DNA of 51,478 bases from Caldipriscus sp964426895 (GCA_964426895.1 CAYRSH010000004.1:1-51478), one strand, 5' to 3'; positions 1-8,395 are shown, numbered from the stretch's first letter. A program made the numbers and translations. Notes: generated by a model from the sequence alone, not told the origin.

Positions 1-163
1 GCATAACCTTTAAGAATTCCGCGCAGATTTCCCTTCCCAAGAACCTCCTATTAAGTGAAGAAACCAAAACCCCCATACATTGGAATCTATCGTCAATTTT
101 AAAGTATGCCCTTATACCGTCCTCACCGCATATAAAACAACGATTATGGCCTCGTATTTTCAA
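1..163 (-). CDS. Partial conserved protein with N-terminal CxxC motif (runs off left edge)
   Basis: An open frame on the minus strand starts at TTG (163-161) and continues past the left edge, giving about 54 residues. An in-frame TAG four codons upstream fixes TTG as the best start. Near the N-terminus it reads N-R-C-F-I-C-G-E-D, a CxxC that could bind zinc or be structural, followed by a mixed alpha/beta stretch. It overlaps the end of the upstream oxidoreductase gene by 20 bases, so the two are probably co-transcribed. I do not recognise the family. A CxxCG near the N-terminus also occurs in some PaaI-type hotdog thioesterases, but the following residues do not clearly match. Confidence 0.5.
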   Translation of the reverse strand, partial: MKIRGHNRCFICGEDGIRAYFKIDDRFQCMGVLVSSLNRRFLGREICAEFLKVM

Positions 164-1075
164 GGATTCTTTCTAACCTTTTTGATATGTGTTCCTTAAT
201 CATTTCCGCCACGAGCATATTTTTATACCCATCCTCTGCGGATACCACCACGGGTTTATCGTGGAGTACGGCCTCTATAAAGGATTTGAGTTCAAGGGTT
301 ATGGCATCTAAGGAAGTATCAACGGGGGGAAAATAGGGTAGGATTTCGCCGTCAAACCTCTTAACCATTTCGGTTTTCTTTTGGTATAGGTCTATGGAAA
401 GGTAATTTTCTTTGGTGAAAACCCTAAACTTCCTCATCTTTTCAAGGGATATCCTACTTGCCGTTAGATTAGCCAGCGCACCGGATGGAAATTCAAGCCT
501 CACATTTGCTATATCAATATCCCCCGTTAGAACCGGAACGCCTATTGCACTGATATTTTCGGGCATTTCGGATATAAGGGATAGGGTTAGGTCTATATCG
601 TGTATCATAAGGTCAAGGATAACATCAACATCCGTTCCCCTCGGGTTATAGATGCTCATGCGGACGCTTTCTATAAAAAAAGGCTTATCCTTTATTAAAT
701 CCTTTGCGGAAAGAAAAGCGGGATTAAACCTCTCAACATGTCCAACCTGTACCTTAATCCCCTTCTCTTTACTCAAATTTAATATTTCCTCTGCGGTTTT
801 TATGCTGTCAGTTAAAGGTTTTTCCACAAAAACGGGTTTTCCCTTTTCTATGCAAAATTTAACTATTTCGTAATGGGTAGTCGTGGGGGATGCACATATA
901 ATTACATCGGATTTTTCAACTATCTCTTCCAAAGAACCCGTGGGTTTTGCCCCGTATTCCCTTTCAGCCCTTGACATCTTTTCCGGATTTATGTCGTATA
1001 CCAATACCCCATCAACCTCCGGAAAATTTACGAGTTTTGATACATGTATGGAACCGACACAACCCCCACCCTCAA
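144..1075 (-). CDS. Gfo/Idh/MocA-family NAD(P)-dependent oxidoreductase, GnnA-like; 5' end frameshifted
   Basis: The intact frame covers an NAD(P)-binding Rossmann domain, then the family's EKP motif (V-F-V-E-K-P-L), a GHVERFNP segment, a DLMIHDIDL segment and the C-terminal beta domain. FNP and NPRGTDVD-like signatures resemble the UDP-GlcNAc 3-dehydrogenases that sit in lipid A operons; with kdsA and the heptose kinase in the window that role is plausible but inferred. The conventional start at 1004 would remove the nucleotide-binding loop. Upstream in the same frame lie G-G-G-C-V-G-S-I-H (a GxGxxG loop) with no ATG/GTG/TTG before the tRNA. A TTG at 1075 in another frame encodes M-R-V-G-V-V, the expected first strand. 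Duplicating the 13 bases at 1058-1070 would join the two frames perfectly, so the gene carries a deletion or an assembly collapse. Confidence 0.8.
1058..1070 (-). repeat. Probable collapsed 13-bp tandem repeat at the oxidoreductase 5' end
   Basis: The minus strand reads GGTGGGGGTTGTG once. Two tandem copies would give codons for MRVGVVGGGCVGSIH in one frame, a textbook Rossmann N-terminus. With one copy the frame breaks. Confidence 0.5.
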
Positions 1076-1094
1076 CCTTCCAAATTGGGACAAA

Positions 1095-1169
1095 CGGGGA
1101 CGACGGGATTTGAACCCGCGACCTCCGGCGTGACAGGCCGGCGTTCTAACCGGGCTGAACTACGTCCCC
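1095..1169 (-). tRNA. tRNA-Asp (anticodon GTC)
   Basis: This is a full cloverleaf. The acceptor stem GGGGACG pairs with CGTCCCC. The anticodon stem CCGGC/GCCGG closes the loop CTGTCAC, and the T-arm is CGGGTTCAAATCCCG. The discriminator base is G, as expected for Asp. CCA is not encoded. The 3' end lies only about 20 bases before the oxidoreductase start, so the two may share a transcript. Confidence 0.95.
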
Positions 1170-1181
1170 GTTGAGGTGGAT

Positions 1182-1187
1182 ATTATA
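1182..1187 (-). promoter_or_regulatory. -10 element of tRNA-Asp
   Basis: TATAAT on the minus strand, ending 12 bases before the tRNA 5' end. No convincing -35 is seen. Confidence 0.55.
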
Positions 1188-1213
1188 AGGGGGAAAGGTT
1201 TGTTTGGTGGGTA

Positions 1214-1615
1214 TCAAAAGCCAACCACCGTATCGTATGTGTTTGAAGGGTTATCCCTTATATAAACCCTCCTCGCACCTACGAGGTTTTTTCTGATGTA
1301 TTTCAAACTCTCAACTATTACCCCCCTTTTTGATGCGGAATGTATTACCTCATCGTTCCCCGCATATATCCCCACATGATCTACATATCCGTGTTCAAAC
1401 TTGAAGAGCAATATATCCCCGGGGATTATGCTATCCAATGGAACGGGTTCTCCAAAACTTACATAATCCCTTGCCCTCCTCGGCGCATCTATCCCAAAGT
1501 GTTCAAACACCTTTCTCACAAATCCACTGCAATCCATTCCCGTCGTGTCATTACCCCCATATCTGTAAGGCACACCCAAATATTGAAATGCTACGGCTAA
1601 AATCCCCGCACCCAT
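1214..1615 (-). CDS. NlpC/P60 family cysteine peptidase
   Basis: A 133-residue protein that is essentially one NlpC/P60 domain. It opens with a YLGVPYRYGG segment, then D-C-S-G with catalytic Cys29, and H80 in HVGIY and H92 in IHSAS for the remaining catalytic residues. The family cleaves gamma-D-Glu-diaminopimelate bonds in peptidoglycan stem peptides. There is no obvious signal peptide; the first 17 residues belong to the domain. The start is supported by a TAAAAT hexamer ending 7 bases upstream, inside the end of the upstream VWA gene's region, so it may have its own leaderless transcript. Confidence 0.85.
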   Translation of the reverse strand: MGAGILAVAFQYLGVPYRYGGNDTTGMDCSGFVRKVFEHFGIDAPRRARDYVSFGEPVPLDSIIPGDILLFKFEHGYVDHVGIYAGNDEVIHSASKRGVIVESLKYIRKNLVGARRVYIRDNPSNTYDTVVGF

Positions 1616-1622
1616 TAAGGGT

Positions 1623-1628
1623 ATTTTA
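1623..1628 (-). promoter_or_regulatory. -10 element of the NlpC/P60 gene
   Basis: TAAAAT ends 7 bases before the ATG at 1615. Confidence 0.45.
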
Positions 1629-1635
1629 AGGGCGA

Positions 1636-2907
1636 TTACCTCACAACAACCTTAAAGGTCTTCCCTCCCTTAACCCTTACGAAGTATATACCCCTATTCC
1701 TAAACTCGTATTTCCCGGAATTCAATGTGTATATCCTCTTACCATCCGCGGAATAAATCTCAACCGTATATCCGTCGGATACATAAACCGCATTTTGGGT
1801 GATTATCACCTTATCCTTGCTCAACCTCTCCTTAACCGCTATCGGGTCATCCCAGTTGGCCGTGCAGTCATAAACCCATAAATTCACCAACTGGCTATCA
1901 ACGAGTATTGCATCCCTGTAATAGTCTATGTGGAATGTGTGTAAGCCCGGTGGGGCGGCGAGGGGAACATTGAAGGTTATCGTGAAACTAAATGTATCCT
2001 CGGGTGGCGAAAGGGTTATACCAGCATAATAGGGTGGTGTGAAACTAACCCAAGAGGTATATACGGGTTCCCTTACAACAGGCCTTAAAGTGTCTATGGT
2101 TAAAGCAGTTGAATTCACAATGGAATCTATTTGCCTTGCTATACCGCTACCCCTTATGGTTGCTATGCCATTCGCAAGGGTATCGGACATCCAATACTGC
2201 CACCAAGGGAGGTAGTATGTATAAGTTGCGCTAACCATTATTACGGGTTTTATTCCGTTTGTTCTCAAATCCCTCAAAAGGGGATACCAGTAAATGTCAT
2301 CCGAAGTTCCAGCCATTGCATCCCTTCCGGGGTCGGTTCCGGTATAAGCGGAATAAGGCCTTGAAGGGTCGTTTATATCGCAACCATGTGGTATATCGTC
2401 AAGCCAAAACACCACGAACCTCGCGCAGGATATTCTCCAACCGATTCCCGGGTCGTTCAACATTTCCCATAAAAGCCTCGCATAATCCTCGGGAGCATCA
2501 TATCCATATCTAATATAGAGGGAGGATATTGCAGACCTAACGAGTGCAGTATCATAAGTTAAGGGTCGGTTCAGTTGGTAAGCATAATCTCCGGAAGAAC
2601 CGTATGTATCCGAATATCCGCACCAACTATAATATGCCGGGTAGTCCGAATGCGATGCCACGCCAAACCTAACATCCGGTATTGATGACTTAAGGCTGTC
2701 CATTATCGCGTTTGCGTTCGCCTGTGCATACGAAAGTTCCCCCCCCATTGAACCCGTTAGGTCAAAGGCAAACATTATGTCCGCACAAGCGTAAGATGAT
2801 GGTATCCCAACCAATGCGGAGTGGACGGCCGTTCCGGGACATGTATCCCCCTTAAAAATCGTATCGTTTATAACAGGTGCAACTACCCAAGATATTACCC
2901 AGAGCAT
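1636..2907 (-). CDS. Secreted von Willebrand factor A protein with C-terminal sorting tail
   Basis: A 423-residue protein. After a short hydrophobic N-terminus (residues 1-13, no basic residues) comes a VWA/integrin-like domain at about 40-270, whose metal-binding MIDAS motif is D-L-T-G-S-M at 49-54. A beta-rich domain follows at about 275-340. The last 70 residues have the form of a Por/T9SS type A tail: an E-I-Y-S-A-D-G-K-R strand, then R-G-I-Y-F-V-R-V, ending K-V-V-V-R. It is predicted to be exported and cell-surface attached, perhaps in adhesion; the ligand is unknown. The start is fixed by TATAAT 8 bases upstream. Confidence 0.8.
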   Translation of the reverse strand: MLWVISWVVAPVINDTIFKGDTCPGTAVHSALVGIPSSYACADIMFAFDLTGSMGGELSYAQANANAIMDSLKSSIPDVRFGVASHSDYPAYYSWCGYSDTYGSSGDYAYQLNRPLTYDTALVRSAISSLYIRYGYDAPEDYARLLWEMLNDPGIGWRISCARFVVFWLDDIPHGCDINDPSRPYSAYTGTDPGRDAMAGTSDDIYWYPLLRDLRTNGIKPVIMVSATYTYYLPWWQYWMSDTLANGIATIRGSGIARQIDSIVNSTALTIDTLRPVVREPVYTSWVSFTPPYYAGITLSPPEDTFSFTITFNVPLAAPPGLHTFHIDYYRDAILVDSQLVNLWVYDCTANWDDPIAVKERLSKDKVIITQNAVYVSDGYTVEIYSADGKRIYTLNSGKYEFRNRGIYFVRVKGGKTFKVVVR

Positions 2908-2915
2908 AGTTTAGA

Positions 2916-2945
2916 ATTATATGGCGGTATAATGTGTAAGGTCAA
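2916..2945 (-). promoter_or_regulatory. Promoter of the VWA protein gene
   Basis: TTGACC (2945-2940) and TATAAT (2921-2916) are separated by 18 bases. The -10 ends 8 bases before the ATG, so the mRNA should be leaderless or nearly so. Confidence 0.75.
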
Positions 2946-3019
2946 GTCGCAAAAATACGGAAAATTTGATTTAAAAGTTTTTATTTGTTGATTTATGCTC
3001 CACACCAAACCAATCCCAC

Positions 3020-3047
3020 TTGACAAAAAATTTCTCCCCCTTATAAT
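3020..3047 (+). promoter_or_regulatory. Consensus sigma-70 promoter of the LTD protein gene
   Basis: TTGACA (3020-3025), a 16-base spacer and TATAAT (3042-3047). The GTG start at 3056 begins 8 bases after the -10. This is the clearest full promoter in the window and it still leaves no room for a 5' leader. Confidence 0.85.
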
Positions 3048-3055
3048 ATCAACTG

Positions 3056-3472
3056 GTGGTATTAACCTTTTCTTTGGTAATCAACGAAGTGGGGGTAGTG
3101 GGTTCGGATTCGGGTTGGGTGGAGGTTTATAATTCGGGTTCAACACCCGTAAATTTAAGCGATTTTACTTTGATAACGAAAAACAGGAGTTTAAACCTTT
3201 TTGGCGTTATTAATCCCGGCGAATATAAGGTTTTCTATATTGGTTTGAGCATAAACTCCGATAGCGTTGTTCTTAAAAACGGTTCAAACACCCTTGATTC
3301 CTATGCTTGGATTAGCCTTCCGTCTCAGGGAAGTATGGGTAGGTATCCCGACGGTCGTGGGGATTTCAGAATGTTCTTGGTCGCAACTCCGGGCAGAAAA
3401 AACGAGATTCCATCCTCTCTGGACGAACACTCGTGGGGTAGAATAAAGGCTTTGTTCGGTCCTAAAAGGTAA
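3056..3472 (+). CDS. Lamin-tail (LTD) domain protein, probably secreted
   Basis: A 138-residue protein starting at GTG. Residues 8-115 match the LTD fold: V-I-N-E-V near the start, W-V-E-V-Y-N, a V-N-L-S-D-F-T-L strand, I-N-P-G-E-Y, and an R-Y-P-D-G turn. Bacterial LTD domains are usually extracellular and often lie in surface proteins or nucleases, but here the domain stands alone. The hydrophobic start V-L-T-F-S-L-V-I is very short for a signal peptide and has no basic n-region. The stop codon abuts the next gene's TTG start, so the two are co-transcribed. Confidence 0.75.
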   Translation: MVLTFSLVINEVGVVGSDSGWVEVYNSGSTPVNLSDFTLITKNRSLNLFGVINPGEYKVFYIGLSINSDSVVLKNGSNTLDSYAWISLPSQGSMGRYPDGRGDFRMFLVATPGRKNEIPSSLDEHSWGRIKALFGPKR

Positions 3473-4498
3473 TTGGCAGTCCCCTTTTGTAGATACTTCG
3501 GAGAATGCCCGAGGTGTTTTTATCAGGATGTTGATTATAAAAGTAGTGTTCGCATAAAGGTTGCGGAGATTAGGGAAATTTTCGGAATAGACCCGAAGAT
3601 AGTTGAATCCCCAAAGGAAAGGTTTTACAAGTTTAGGGCGGTTTTAAATGTAAAGAGGATAAAACCCGATAAGGTGATATTGGGTTATTCTTTGGAATCC
3701 GGTATAATTCTCGGTATAAACGCATGCCCCATATTGAGGCCCAAGATAAACGATGTTATAGGTTTTTTGCAAAAACAACTCTCAAACGAGAAAATAAGCA
3801 CATGGGACCCGGAGATGGGAAAGGGTAAATTAATGGGAATAACATTCCTAACCAACGACGATGAGGTTGTTATAACCCTAAACCTTAGGCGAAAGGTTTT
3901 TTTGAAAAAACTAACTTATGACATAATATACTCCGGAAAGGGCATAGGCGGGATTTGGTGGGTTGTAAAGGGGAAAATGGATTACATAAACGGGGGAAGG
4001 GGTAAGATGTTTTTACCCTTTGAGGTTGAAGGCACTAAGTTAAAACTCTCCCCCTTTGGGATATATCCAGATAACCTTTACATTTTACCCAAGGTTTGGG
4101 AGGTTTTTGATGGGTTTAAAAACGCTTTGGCCTTGGGGACTGGTTATTTATTCCCATTAAATTCAATTACTACTTATGTTGAGGAAAATCCGCTAATCCT
4201 TAGGGAAATGGAGGAGAACAAAATCATTCACTACTCGCCTTCTAAAATTGAAAATTTGGGTTTTAAGTCCTTTTCGTTTTTCCATGCCGAAAGGTACGAA
4301 TGGGTTGTTATAAATTCCGATAGATTTTTCGGAAATATACCGGAGGTATGGGGTAATAGTTTTGTATTCTTCGGGAAAAAACCGAAAAGGGTGTATGAAC
4401 TCGTAAAAATGAACAGGTTAAAGGTTAAGGAAATCTTTGTATTTGATACCGAACCCTATACAAAGGAATTCCTGATGGCGGTTATCTCAGGGAGGTAA
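3473..4498 (+). CDS. TrmA/RlmD-like protein with intact Fe-S cysteines but eroded methyltransferase motifs
   Basis: A 341-residue protein starting at TTG directly after the previous stop. C6, C12, C15 and C85 are spaced C-x5-C-x2-C-x69-C, nearly the same as the 4Fe-4S ligands of E. coli RlmD, and the surrounding segment (Q-D-V-D-Y, then K-V-x-E-I) matches the family's RNA-binding region. There is no N-terminal TRAM domain. The C-terminal half aligns in order with the family, but the signature SAM-binding loop, the DPPR-type motif (here N-S-D-R-F-F) and the SCNP motif with the catalytic Cys (here F-F-G-K-K-P) are missing. It may be a non-catalytic RNA-binding paralogue rather than an active uracil-5-methyltransferase. 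Confidence 0.7.
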   Translation: MAVPFCRYFGECPRCFYQDVDYKSSVRIKVAEIREIFGIDPKIVESPKERFYKFRAVLNVKRIKPDKVILGYSLESGIILGINACPILRPKINDVIGFLQKQLSNEKISTWDPEMGKGKLMGITFLTNDDEVVITLNLRRKVFLKKLTYDIIYSGKGIGGIWWVVKGKMDYINGGRGKMFLPFEVEGTKLKLSPFGIYPDNLYILPKVWEVFDGFKNALALGTGYLFPLNSITTYVEENPLILREMEENKIIHYSPSKIENLGFKSFSFFHAERYEWVVINSDRFFGNIPEVWGNSFVFFGKKPKRVYELVKMNRLKVKEIFVFDTEPYTKEFLMAVISGR

Positions 4499-5648
4499 AA
4501 AACCACATTTCCCAATTTAGGGTATTTCCTTTGTTGTTTAGCAGAAAACCGAAGTTTTTATACCTAAAACCCAAAAAAGCCGCATACCCTTCGGATGAAA
4601 TGAATGTCCGGGATGAATACGCGTCTTCATAAAACTGAATGCCGCTTTTTGTAAAGGAATAAACCTTAAACCAGAAAAGGCTGTATTTAACGCCGACATA
4701 TACACAACCCAAACACGCCCCGGCTAAGAAGTTTCTCAAATTTAAATTAACCCTCGGAACCTGAAAGTATTCAAACCTCACGCTTTCCCCATCCTTTCCA
4801 AAACTTAGGGAAAACCTTTCGCCATTTGACGATATATAAATCCTCATATTAATCCCCCAAAAGTGCCACTTGTACCAAAGCGAATAATAGTTACTCTGAC
4901 TCCCTTCGCTCCAAAAGGATTTTCCGTTAAATAACTTAACCATAAACCCACCATCCCTTGAATAACCCTTAACACCGAATCCAAATGAGCCCTTTGATAA
5001 GGCCCCCTCAAAGGAAAACGGTCCAACCTTAATAAACGATATTCCCCCGATTACCAAATCCTTGGATACCAATATCCCCCCCTGTTCCGATAAATATCCC
5101 CCTATTATGCCGTTTTTTCCAATTTTCACAACCGTTTTCCCTATCCCCATTCCAAATGAAGGTTGGGAATAATAAACAAACGATATTCCACCCTCGTTTG
5201 AATAGTACCCGCTATATCCGGCAAAACCTAATGGAGATACTACCTTTGAGTTCCCAAGAAAAACCTTAAAAAAACCCTCTTTAAGGATAAAAAAGGATGT
5301 ATCCTTGCCGATGTAGAAATTATATACCCAATCTTCATCCCTCCCCCCAGATGATAAAACATATCCTTTATTCCCGCCCTTTATAAACACTTTGTAAAAC
5401 CTCTCCTTTCCAAAAACCAAAAAGTTTTTCAAATACTCCACCTCGTAATCCTTAAAACCGGTTTTCCTCAAAAATTCCCCCCAATCTTTGTAAGGTCTCC
5501 TTATGAGGATAATATCTATTTGATCGGGGGTTAGAAAGGGTAGGGCTTCAAGTTCATACCTATAACAGGAGTTTATGTTTATGGTTTGGTATGTGTAGGT
5601 TTGAAAATATACGATTTGTGAAGTGTCGGGGATAAAGGGGAACATCAT
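4482..5648 (-). CDS. Helix-hairpin-helix protein with long beta-rich C-terminal region
   Basis: About 388 residues from the ATG at 5648, which overlaps the yggS stop as ATGA. Residues 20-80 form a ComEA-type HhH repeat (T-I-N-I-N, E-L-E-A-L-P-F-L, then a second hairpin ending L-K-N-F-L). The remaining roughly 300 residues are Gly/Ser/Tyr/Phe-rich strands of outer-membrane-barrel character. HhH plus barrel-like proteins are known in Bacteroidetes with no settled role. No clear signal peptide is visible, which is odd if the rest is a barrel. The 3' end overlaps the convergent TrmA-like gene by 17 bases. Confidence 0.65.
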   Translation of the reverse strand: MMFPFIPDTSQIVYFQTYTYQTININSCYRYELEALPFLTPDQIDIILIRRPYKDWGEFLRKTGFKDYEVEYLKNFLVFGKERFYKVFIKGGNKGYVLSSGGRDEDWVYNFYIGKDTSFFILKEGFFKVFLGNSKVVSPLGFAGYSGYYSNEGGISFVYYSQPSFGMGIGKTVVKIGKNGIIGGYLSEQGGILVSKDLVIGGISFIKVGPFSFEGALSKGSFGFGVKGYSRDGGFMVKLFNGKSFWSEGSQSNYYSLWYKWHFWGINMRIYISSNGERFSLSFGKDGESVRFEYFQVPRVNLNLRNFLAGACLGCVYVGVKYSLFWFKVYSFTKSGIQFYEDAYSSRTFISSEGYAAFLGFRYKNFGFLLNNKGNTLNWEMWFFTSLR

Positions 5649-6286
5649 TTCTCCCTCTCCCCAAAAATCCCCCTTCCTATCCTCAAAACATTCGCCCCTT
5701 CCATTAGTGCATACTTCCAATCTTCCGTCATTCCTGCGGATATATACCTTAAATTATTCCTCTCCGCTATCTCCCTTAAAAGGGCAAAGGCCTTTCTACT
5801 TTTATACTCATCCGGCGGATATGGGCCTATGGTCATAACCCCGAGGAGTTCAAGATTCCTGATTTCTTTAATCCTGTTTATAATTCCATCGGCTTCTTCG
5901 GGTTTTACACCAAACTTCTGGGGTTCCCCACTTGTATTAACCTCAACAAAAACCTTAACCATTTTGTCCGTCCTCTTTGATATTGCTTCCGCAAGTTCAA
6001 CACTATCAAGGGAGTGCAAAACCTCAAATAACCTCAAAAACTTATTCACCTTGTTTTTCTGTAAATGCCCAACCATATGCCAGGTTATATCCGGTTTTCC
6101 GACAAAGGGTATTTTTTTCTCAGCCTCTTGAACCCTATTTTCACCAAAATCCCTACAACCCTCTTCATAAACCTTTAAAATCTTTTCAACCGGAACGCCT
6201 TTGCTAACCGCAACTATTTTTATCTCATCTTTGCGGCCAATCTTTTCCTTAAACTCCTCTACCTCTTCAAGGAATTCTTTGTACAT
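5645..6286 (-). CDS. PLP-binding homeostasis protein, YggS/PROSC family
   Basis: 213 residues, the usual family length for this fold-type III PLP carrier. The PLP lysine lies in I-V-A-V-S-K at about residue 29. Other family motifs are D-F-G-E-N-R, W-H-M-V-G-H-L-Q-x-N-K, and a C-terminal S-A-G-M-T-E-D with R-I-G-R-G-I-F-G for phosphate binding. It buffers pyridoxal phosphate and supports amino-acid homeostasis. The start is supported by TAGAAT ending 6 bases upstream. Translation of the HhH protein is coupled through ATGA. Confidence 0.92.
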   Translation of the reverse strand: MYKEFLEEVEEFKEKIGRKDEIKIVAVSKGVPVEKILKVYEEGCRDFGENRVQEAEKKIPFVGKPDITWHMVGHLQKNKVNKFLRLFEVLHSLDSVELAEAISKRTDKMVKVFVEVNTSGEPQKFGVKPEEADGIINRIKEIRNLELLGVMTIGPYPPDEYKSRKAFALLREIAERNNLRYISAGMTEDWKYALMEGANVLRIGRGIFGEREK

Positions 6287-6292
6287 CTGGAA

Positions 6293-6322
6293 ATTCTACG
6301 GTTGCACTTTCAACATTAAAAT
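6293..6322. promoter_or_regulatory. Divergent promoter pair yggS / purN-purH
   Basis: ATTCTA (6293-6298; TAGAAT for yggS) faces TAAAAT (6317-6322) for purN-purH. Each ends 6 bases before its start codon. Between them lies GGTTG...CAAC, a short inverted repeat. The whole intergenic region is only 42 bases. Confidence 0.65.
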
Positions 6323-6328
6323 TCCCGC

Positions 6329-8395
6329 TTGAAGGAAAAGGGTATAGTAGTACTGGCTTCCGGCAACGGCTCAAATTTTGAGGCAATAGTTAAAAGGGCA
6401 AGGATAAGCAAGTTTCCCATAAAGGTTTTGGCATTGATAACGGATAATCCCGAATCTTATGCGATAGAGAGGGCTAAGAGGTTGGGAATACCTTACAAGG
6501 TCATATCCGATACGGGTGAAGAACTCATAAATACCATAAAGTCCTTTGGCAGAGTTGATGCGGTTGTAATGGCGGGCTTTATGAAAATATTGCCCCCGGA
6601 AACCATAAACGAATTTAAGGGGAAAATACTAAACATTCACCCATCCTTATTGCCATCTTTTAAGGGGACAAAGGCTATACAAAGGGCTTGGAGTAGTGGG
6701 GTTAAGTTTTCCGGGGTGACCGTTCATATAGCAACCGAGGAGGTAGATAGCGGTCCAATACTCGCCCAAAAGGCTATACCCTTGTTTAATGAAGAATCCC
6801 TTGAAAGTTTTGAAAGTAGGGTTCATTCGGTTGAACATGCCTTGTACTTTGATGCCATAGTTGAATTCTTGTTTAACGAGAGGGTTCCGTACGCTTTGAT
6901 AACCGCATACGAGAAAAAACCCGAACTTTTAGAATTTGCAAAGTTTTTAACGGATAAAGGCTATACCATAATATCCACAACGGGAACAGCGAGGTTTCTT
7001 AACGATAACGGGGTTTTGGCCTTTGAAGTATCTTCAATAACGGGTTTTCCCGAGATATTTGGGGGAAGGGTAAAAACCCTAAACCCCTACATCTTCGGTG
7101 GTATTTTGTACCGTAGGGATGGCGAGGAGGGGATAGCCAGACAGTTAAACATACCGAGAATTGATATAGTTTTGGTTCAATTGTATCCCTTTATGGAAGT
7201 GGCTCAAAAAACAAACGACCTTGAAGAGATTTTAGAAATGATAGACATAGGTGGTGTTGGACTTATAAGGGCGGCCGCCAAAAACTTTAAGGATGTTGTT
7301 GTGATAACCGATTTGAACGACATAAAGAGGGTTATGGAGGAGATGGAAAACGGCGAGGTTCCTTATGAACTCAGGGCTTCACTGGCTGTTAAGGCCTTTG
7401 CCACCACATCAAAATACGACATAAACATATACGAGACCTTGGCATCAATGCTTGATAGGGTAAATATGCACAAAAACATATTTATCCATGTATCCGAACC
7501 AAAACCTTTAAGGTATGGGGAAAATCCCCACCAGCAGGCGTGGATAAAAACGAACCCCAATTCCTTTTTATCATCCGTTGAACAAATCTCGGGTAAGGAA
7601 CTATCATATAACAACATATTGGATACCTTTTCCGCCTTTTCTTGTGTCTCGGAATTTGAAGGGTATGCCTGCGTTATAGTTAAGCATATGTCCCCGTGTG
7701 CGGGTGCGGAAGGGGAATCGCCAATAGAGGTTTATCAAAAAACCTTAAAAGGTGATATGATGGCCGCCTTTGGGGGTATAGTGGCCTTTAACTTTGCCGT
7801 TGAGGAGGATTTGGCGGAGATGTTGGGGGAACACTTCTTTGAAGTGATAATAGCCACCGATTACTCTTCAAAGGCAATTGAGATATTATCCAAAAGGAAA
7901 AACTTACGGATATTGCGAATAGACCCATTTAAATATCAGGTTCCCCATATAAACCTTTTAATGCTCGGAAAAGATATACTTATACAGACCAACGATTACT
8001 CACCACCTTATGAGAATTTTGATTACAAGGTGGGCAATTTTGATGAGAATGAAATTCCGGATATATTGTTCGGTCTAAAAATGGTGAAATGGGCAAAGTC
8101 AAACGCGGCGGTTGTGGTTAAGGATAAAACCCTATTCGGTGTGGGTAGTGGCCTTGTGGATAGGGTTACCGCGGTGAAGGTGGCCCTTGAAAAGGCTGGG
8201 GAAAACGCAAAGGGTGGGTTTTTGGTTTCAGATGGATTTTTCCCATTTCCCGATTCGGTGGAATTAGCCCATGAGTTTGGTATAAAGGTGGTCGTTGAAC
8301 CCGGAGGTTCAATAAGGGATGAATTGGTTATGAAAAGGGCAAAGGAATTGGGTATAAAACTCGTTTTTACGGGCAAAAGGCTTTTCAGACACTGA
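6329..8395 (+). CDS. PurN-PurH fusion: GAR transformylase / AICAR transformylase-IMP cyclohydrolase
   Basis: 688 residues from a TTG start. Residues 1-185 are a complete PurN: phosphate loop G-N-G-S-N at 12-16, catalytic N102-I-H104, and D-S-G-P-I-L. From about 186 it is PurH: the cyclohydrolase domain (S-T-T-G-T-A, G-R-V-K-T-L) then the AICAR transformylase domain with K452-H453 and the family C-terminal F-T-G-K-R-x-F-R-H. The fusion joins steps 3, 9 and 10 of IMP synthesis, including both 10-formyl-THF transfers. Oddities: the usual LHPxxHGG of the cyclohydrolase is L-N-P-Y-I-F-G-G, and KHxNPCG is K-H-M-S-P-C-A-G. No other purine gene is nearby. The end overlaps the convergent glycosyltransferase by 11 bases. 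Confidence 0.93.
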   Translation: MKEKGIVVLASGNGSNFEAIVKRARISKFPIKVLALITDNPESYAIERAKRLGIPYKVISDTGEELINTIKSFGRVDAVVMAGFMKILPPETINEFKGKILNIHPSLLPSFKGTKAIQRAWSSGVKFSGVTVHIATEEVDSGPILAQKAIPLFNEESLESFESRVHSVEHALYFDAIVEFLFNERVPYALITAYEKKPELLEFAKFLTDKGYTIISTTGTARFLNDNGVLAFEVSSITGFPEIFGGRVKTLNPYIFGGILYRRDGEEGIARQLNIPRIDIVLVQLYPFMEVAQKTNDLEEILEMIDIGGVGLIRAAAKNFKDVVVITDLNDIKRVMEEMENGEVPYELRASLAVKAFATTSKYDINIYETLASMLDRVNMHKNIFIHVSEPKPLRYGENPHQQAWIKTNPNSFLSSVEQISGKELSYNNILDTFSAFSCVSEFEGYACVIVKHMSPCAGAEGESPIEVYQKTLKGDMMAAFGGIVAFNFAVEEDLAEMLGEHFFEVIIATDYSSKAIEILSKRKNLRILRIDPFKYQVPHINLLMLGKDILIQTNDYSPPYENFDYKVGNFDENEIPDILFGLKMVKWAKSNAAVVVKDKTLFGVGSGLVDRVTAVKVALEKAGENAKGGFLVSDGFFPFPDSVELAHEFGIKVVVEPGGSIRDELVMKRAKELGIKLVFTGKRLFRH

